This document shows, piece after piece, positions 59,278-64,000 of a stretch of 64,000 nucleotides of DNA. The translations under genes and the position numbers were made by a program. The DNA comes from Coniella vitis (lineage: Eukaryota > Ascomycota > Sordariomycetes > Diaporthales > Schizoparmaceae), in the NCBI GenBank assembly GCA_011317545.1, contig WUJK01000005.1, positions 2,852,001 through 2,916,000 of the forward strand, in the 5' to 3' direction. The notes beneath the pieces were generated by a model. That model was not told where the DNA came from, did not search any database, and worked only from the letters and a program-made list of their open reading frames with translations. Position 1 is the stretch's first letter. Each line of letters starts with the position of its first letter.

Positions 59278-60300
59278 CTATCTGCCCATGTTCATGGCTT
59301 GTGTCAAAGCTAATCGTTTGCTGTAAGGACTCAAGCTGCGCTGTCTGGGCGGCTCGGTACCACGTGGCGGGCCTCGCTGACGTTCTTCGGCCTTATAAGG
59401 CTCATCCCGGTCCCTGTAACGGCCGTAACCGCTTTGCTGTGCTCGGTTGCTCAGTTTATGATCTGGACGGCCTGGCGACCTCGAGTCACGCCGCCTGACA
59501 GGGCCGCGGCGAGGGTCTTCTCCCGCATTAGAAGAACCCCGTCGATGGCGCGGAGGTGATGAATATTCTTGAACGGGTAGGTCTTGGGGCGATGCATCTC
59601 GCTGATATGGCTGCTCGTCATGGGGCGTGGGAGATCTGCTGCGGCTGTCGCTGTACTCGTCATAGCCCCCTCGCTGAGCACTTCGCCGCCGCCGGTGGTC
59701 TGTGTCTGCCTGGGGTCTCGGCGATGGCCTGCGGCTGGCCCCGCCATCAGAACCGAAGGACCTACTCCTGCTGCTCCGCGTCGATCGTCGTCCAGGGGAA
59801 GCACTGCCGCGTGTCTGTCGTGGAGATGGCGGTGCTCGTCTGCCAGGTGATGGTGACCGAGAAGATCTTGTCGAAAGGGAAGAGACCGAGTCAACAGACC
59901 GAGACCTTGAGCGTCGATGCTTTGAATGGTGCGCCGTTGACTGGTCGCCTCTGTCCAGCTCTTGCTTACGAGCTCGCTCCGCCTCCTTCTTTGCCAATTC
60001 TTGATCGGCGACGCCTTTCCTGCAAGGTCCCCAGGTCAGCAAAGCGTCGAGACAATGAACGAAAGGCCTGAGTCTCGGGTCTTACTTTCTTGTGGCCTCG
60101 TCATGCACGTCATTTGTGAGTTTGGGGGCCAGCTTTGGGTTGAGCAGCTGCTGCGTGCGAGAAGGCCGCGCCTTGTAGGGGCGTTCCTGCAGCTGGGTCT
60201 TGCATTCGTACGAGTAGTGGCCCCTCTTGAGACATTTCTGGCACTGTACATTGGCTGGCGTGGGCTGTCTGCGGCCTCCGCCTCGGTTGAAAGCGTACAT
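59278..60300 (-). CDS. Zinc-knuckle (ZCCHC10-like) Arg/Ser-rich protein
   Basis: Exons on the minus strand: 60300-60086 and 60019-59278 (318 aa). One CCHC zinc knuckle near the N-terminus, CQKCLKRGHYSYEC (CX2CX4HX4C), in the ZCCHC10-like setting MYAFNRGGGRRQP before it and YKARPSRTQQLLNPKL after it. The rest is Arg/Ser/Pro-rich with many SR and RS pairs, as in splicing-associated proteins. A role in RNA processing is inferred from composition. The junction ATRK joined to KGVADQELAKKEAERARK is in frame. Divergent from the R3H gene. Confidence 0.88.
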
Positions 60301-61793
60301 GGCTATCGTGAGTGTTGTACGCGAGCGAGTGAGCGAGTGGGTAGTATTGGGCGCTGCCGTTTCCGAATGAGGCCTCCTCGCGCGATTTTCTTCTTGCACT
60401 CAGTCAATCCAGGTTTCAATGATATGAGTCCGACAGAGAAGATTATATGCACTGAAGTAGCAACTGCTGCGACTCTAGCTTGCGAGGAGGCTGTAATGAG
60501 ACCAAGTTCTGTCAGAGTGAGGCTACTATGGTAGTACGAACACTGAAAAGACGGCAGTGATGCCATCTGGCTTATGTAATACCCGTCAGCCGAAGGGCTT
60601 AGCGCGGCGCTAACGGTGCCAGTGCCAGGCCAAACTCGTAGAGTGATGCCCCCCTGTAGGGTGATGGATATGGGGGCTGAAGGGGCCTGCAAACCTTCTG
60701 ACTGCCTCGTACTGTAGCCTGTACCTCACGAAGCTTCATCACTCTTGCATCTCCAGTGCGCCAGATTGAGGCACACATTCATAGGGGGATTGGGGTTCTG
60801 CTGCTATCCATTGGTCGCGTCGGCTTCCCCTTGGTCTCTTTTCTTTTGGCCCCCTCTATTGACCTGCGCGGTTTTCTGTCGCACGCACTCGCTGCAAACT
60901 GGTGCTGGTGACTTGGGGCGCCACCTGCCGGCAGATTCTTGTTGCTGGATATACGACCTGAGCCACGACCACCACCACCACCACCCAATAACTTGGGAAC
61001 CTCCATCGCCAAATCCCGCGCAACAAGCGCCCACGATAGGAGCCAGCTGCTTTACGACACGCTCTCCACACGCCTGCGACCATTCAAGTCTGCTACTTGC
61101 CCCTGTCAGCCTCCGCCTTGTCTGTTCGGCTGCTGTTTGTCTCGGGCGCGCTGAGCCTGTGCTTGTTGCCCAGGCCAGGAGCAACCAAATCCCTACCGCA
61201 CGCCTCGGTGCGACCGAAATCTCAAATCCAGCATCGCAATACCGAACAGCCCCCCTCCTCTCCACTCTCCGCCTGTGAGTCCTCAACCAGCGCAGCACAG
61301 CACACCACGGCCAGCTTTTTAGCCCCCGAACAGCGTGTACACTCAATACGCTCCCTGTCGCCTCCGACCCCTCTCGGCGGCCACCGCACGTCCGTCCGTC
61401 CCTCCTCCACGTCAAGTTTGGCAAGAGAAGGATAGAGCGCGAGAGAGCTACAGTATAGCACCAAGACTCGTTTGTCGACGACTGGCAGCCTCATATATCT
61501 GCTCTGCTACCCGCCGTTTCTGGTCGAGCCTCCTTCCAGACTATTCAGCATCTACCATAGAAGCATCTTCCCATCTCAACAATGAGCAATTGTACTTCCT
61601 TTTCGACCGGGACCGCTTTGATCCGTTTTGTTTTCTAGGCCTTGTCAACCGTCGATTTTTAACTCTAATATCGGGTGGACTTGTTTATTGCACTACGCGA
61701 TACATCATTGGAGCGATCACCAAGCATAAACTTTTGATATTTGTCTCGACAGAACCATAGCACCCTGCTTCCAGAACCAAACCTGGCGCAGAT
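60301..61793. promoter_or_regulatory. Divergent spacer, zinc-knuckle gene / R3H gene
   Basis: 1.5 kb between divergent starts. Several overlapping frames (the longest plus-strand one 60745-61278) show no domain and are best read as 5' UTR or promoter of the R3H-SUZ gene. Confidence 0.45.
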
Positions 61794-64000
61794 ATGACTG
61801 TAGTGCAGACAACCATGACAGACATTAAGAAACTCACTTTTGCCAAGGTATGTTCCCCATCCACATAACTTTTGCTTAACTTTGTGGGGCCCACAACTGA
61901 CCAACTGTTTGCAAAAGGTTGTGGCCGCCACACCTGAGAAACCGACTTCAACCCCTCGAGAGTCGATTCCGCCCACTGGACCCTCGAAGGAGCCTCCATC
62001 CTTGTCCACAAATGATGGCCCTGTTGTAGTCGGAGAGCTGAGGAAGCCGATAGCAGAATCTATCGCACAACCGCCTGAAGACGCCGTTGCTGATGAGACA
62101 GGCTGTTCAGGGGCAAACCAACTTGCGGGCGGACTGCAGAAACTGAAAGTAGACTACAAGAGCCCCAGTCTGGCGGTCAGATGGAATGGTTCGGCATCGA
62201 CTGGCACGTCCTCGAAAGTGCAAACACCTTCAGATATCGCTTCCCAAAAAGGTGACTCGAATTCTGACCTTGGCACGAAGCCTCCCAGCCTCGATGGGAA
62301 AAGCATCACCTCGGGGACAACCTTCAATGCTTTAGACGAAAAGGAATCTCTCCGACCCGATGACAGTGCCAGCGTGCAGGCCGCTGCGGAAGACGACGAT
62401 GCTTTCTCGATACGCGGGTCGCTGATCGCAGGCTCGCGCATGGGCTCTGAGGTGGCTGCACGTTTCCAGCGCATTCAGCTCGGTGATATGCCTTTGAGAG
62501 GCATCTCTCAACAGCACGTCATTGCTGAATCTGGAAGCCAAGGCGTGGCGACCCCTCAGAGTACTTCTCCCGAACAGGTTCCAGTCACGGATGCAAAGAT
62601 TGCGCTCGTAAGCGCCACATCCACGCCAAGTAATGGCTATGGACAGAATCCGGATGATAAGCTGCTTGAGGCTATGTCCTCGCAAAAGGACCGACTTTTT
62701 CTGCTCAAACTGGAGGAGACTGTCATTGAATTCGTTCAGGACTCAAAGTAAGCTGTATTTCGGGCAATCCTTTTGACACAATGTGTTGCTGACTGAGATC
62801 TTATAGGGAGCCTTTTATGGACCTGCCTCCTTCGAATTCCTTCTGCAGAATGTTGACACACAAGCTGGCCGATTACTATCACATGACACACTCATTCGAA
62901 GCTGCTGCTGGAGCTGTGCGCATTTTCAGGACCCCGTTCTGCCGTGTGCCACCATCGCTAGCAAGCATCGCCCAGAGTGCCTCAACCACGAGCACACCTC
63001 CTCCTGCAGTAATGCCCAGAAAGATCATGAGACGCGGTGAAAATGGTGACTTTGGTCCTGGCAGCTCTGGCCCATCCAAACCCACATCTGAGGCTGGGAG
63101 CGATGCGAAAGACAAAGCGGCCGCTAGGGAGAAGTAAGTACCCAATGGATACAAGGCATGTTACGAATTTATGAAGACTTGGCTGATTTTGCTTGCCCAG
63201 GATGTCTCGTGAAGAGAGAGAGGAAGCCTATAATAAGGCTCGTGAGCGTATATTTGGAACGACGTCTACAGAAGCGTCCACGCTAGGTATGATAGGAGCA
63301 CTGTTCCTCTTACCTCCTTCCACTGAAGCTAACCACAAGAACCAGAAAACGAAGATGGCAACGGCGTGTCTCGGGCTAGTTCTGTGTCTCTTCGTGACAA
63401 AGCCAATGGTGGTAAGAAAGGGCGAAAGCGACGTGATTCCGATACCTTTGAGACCCGATCCAACTATGTTGTTGCTTATACACCCGCGTATGGACATCCG
63501 CACCAAACCACGTGGGTTCAACCACAGTATGTCTCGGCAGCGAGTGCACAGTACAGTGCTCCGGTTGCGCAACAATACCCGAGTGCGATGCCCTCCATGT
63601 ACGGGGCTCCGGCTCAACAGTACCCACCAATGGTGCCTAGCGGCGGTTATGGTCCTCAGCAGTATAACAGCATGCCAAACGTGAGTTCAAGCTGCCTTTC
63701 ATGTATCATGAGCCTCACTCGCAACTGACCTGTCACTTGCAAGTATCCCCAGCCGGCTGGCCAGCCTCGATACCAGCCTCCAATGAATTCGATGCCTTCC
63801 GGTCCCTATGGTTCTCCAATGCAGCCGCCTCCGCCTCAGCCTCACACATGGCAACAGCCACCGCAGCCCAGTTTCAACCAGAGTCCATACCAGTCTCGGG
63901 CCACGCCTGTGACAGGAACAGGCATTCCCTATGCCTATGGCGCCCTACCGGCTAATGTCAATCCTCATGACCCTAAGAGCCAGCATCCCATCCCCGGCAG
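61794..64000 (+). CDS. R3H and SUZ domain RNA-binding protein (3' end outside window)
   Basis: Probable single-stranded nucleic-acid/mRNA-binding protein of the R3H-SUZ family. Exons 61794-61847, 61918-62747, 62807-63133, 63201-63286, 63346-63680 and 63744 to the right edge; all junctions keep frame. The first exon encodes MTVVQTTMTDIKKLTFAK. The R3H domain (about 275-345) contains DRLFLLKLEETVIEFVQDSK joined to EPFMDLPPSNSFCRMLTHKL, with the R3H-like HKLADYYHM. The SUZ motif follows (PPAVMPRKIMRR). The C-terminal part is Gln/Pro/Tyr-rich (prion-like composition) and continues past 64000, so this is truncated by the window, not by mutation. Confidence 0.92.

Noticed and set aside
60745..61278. 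177-codon plus-strand frame upstream of the R3H gene
   Set aside because: No recognisable domain, no good start context and no splice link to the R3H exons; more likely leader sequence.

Overview
The window is nuclear DNA of a filamentous ascomycete (Pezizomycotina, most likely a Sordariomycete; the class is inferred). Support: short GT-AG introns (about 50-170 bp) with CTRAC-type branch sites, a StuA-type APSES regulator, a COP9 signalosome subunit, a Mit1/CHD3-like remodeler, and long gene-free spacers. Nineteen protein-coding genes are supported, 18 complete and one running off the right edge. I rebuilt exon borders by hand from reading-frame continuity and splice signals. No tRNA, rRNA, CRISPR array, transposase or virus-like gene was found.

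Layout, left to right: 1-4168 stuA with a long leader; 7106-9808 a coiled-coil protein; 11059-12451 (-) a dienelactone-hydrolase-family protein, divergent from RFA1 (12986-15050); 15814-17432 (-) COP9 subunit 3, divergent from dihydroorotase (18446-19809); 20879-23398 (-) a CCCH zinc-finger protein; 24413-31387 (-) a large PHD/chromodomain/SNF2 remodeler with a 1.2-kb first intron, divergent from the mitochondrial rRNA methyltransferase MRM1 (31848-33803); 34449-35777 a Cys-rich, probably GPI-anchored wall protein; 37791-42304 (-) the largest subunit of RNA polymerase III, divergent from a DDHD phospholipase (43550-47116); 47828-48619 (-) a RING/ankyrin-like protein, divergent from fimbrin (49737-51942); 52565-54531 an SRAP/HMCES-like DNA-protein crosslink sensor; 54905-57982 (-) a PPR protein, divergent from a Cwf18 splicing factor (58446-59123); 59278-60300 (-) a zinc-knuckle/SR-like protein, divergent from an R3H-SUZ protein (61794 to beyond 64000).

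Most genes are housekeeping functions: replication and repair (RFA1, SRAP), transcription and chromatin (Pol III, CHD-like, StuA), RNA processing (Cwf18, zinc knuckle, R3H-SUZ), pyrimidine synthesis, mitochondrial gene expression (MRM1, PPR), cytoskeleton (fimbrin) and protein turnover (CSN3). Genes alternate as divergent and convergent pairs rather than forming a pathway cluster. I see no secondary-metabolite cluster and no plainly new system. The more unusual signals are a 9-bp motif (TACATAGTA) recurring between genes, paired MluI cell-cycle boxes in front of RFA1, the oversized intron in the remodeler gene, and a large Gln/Asp-rich insertion inside the SRAP fold.
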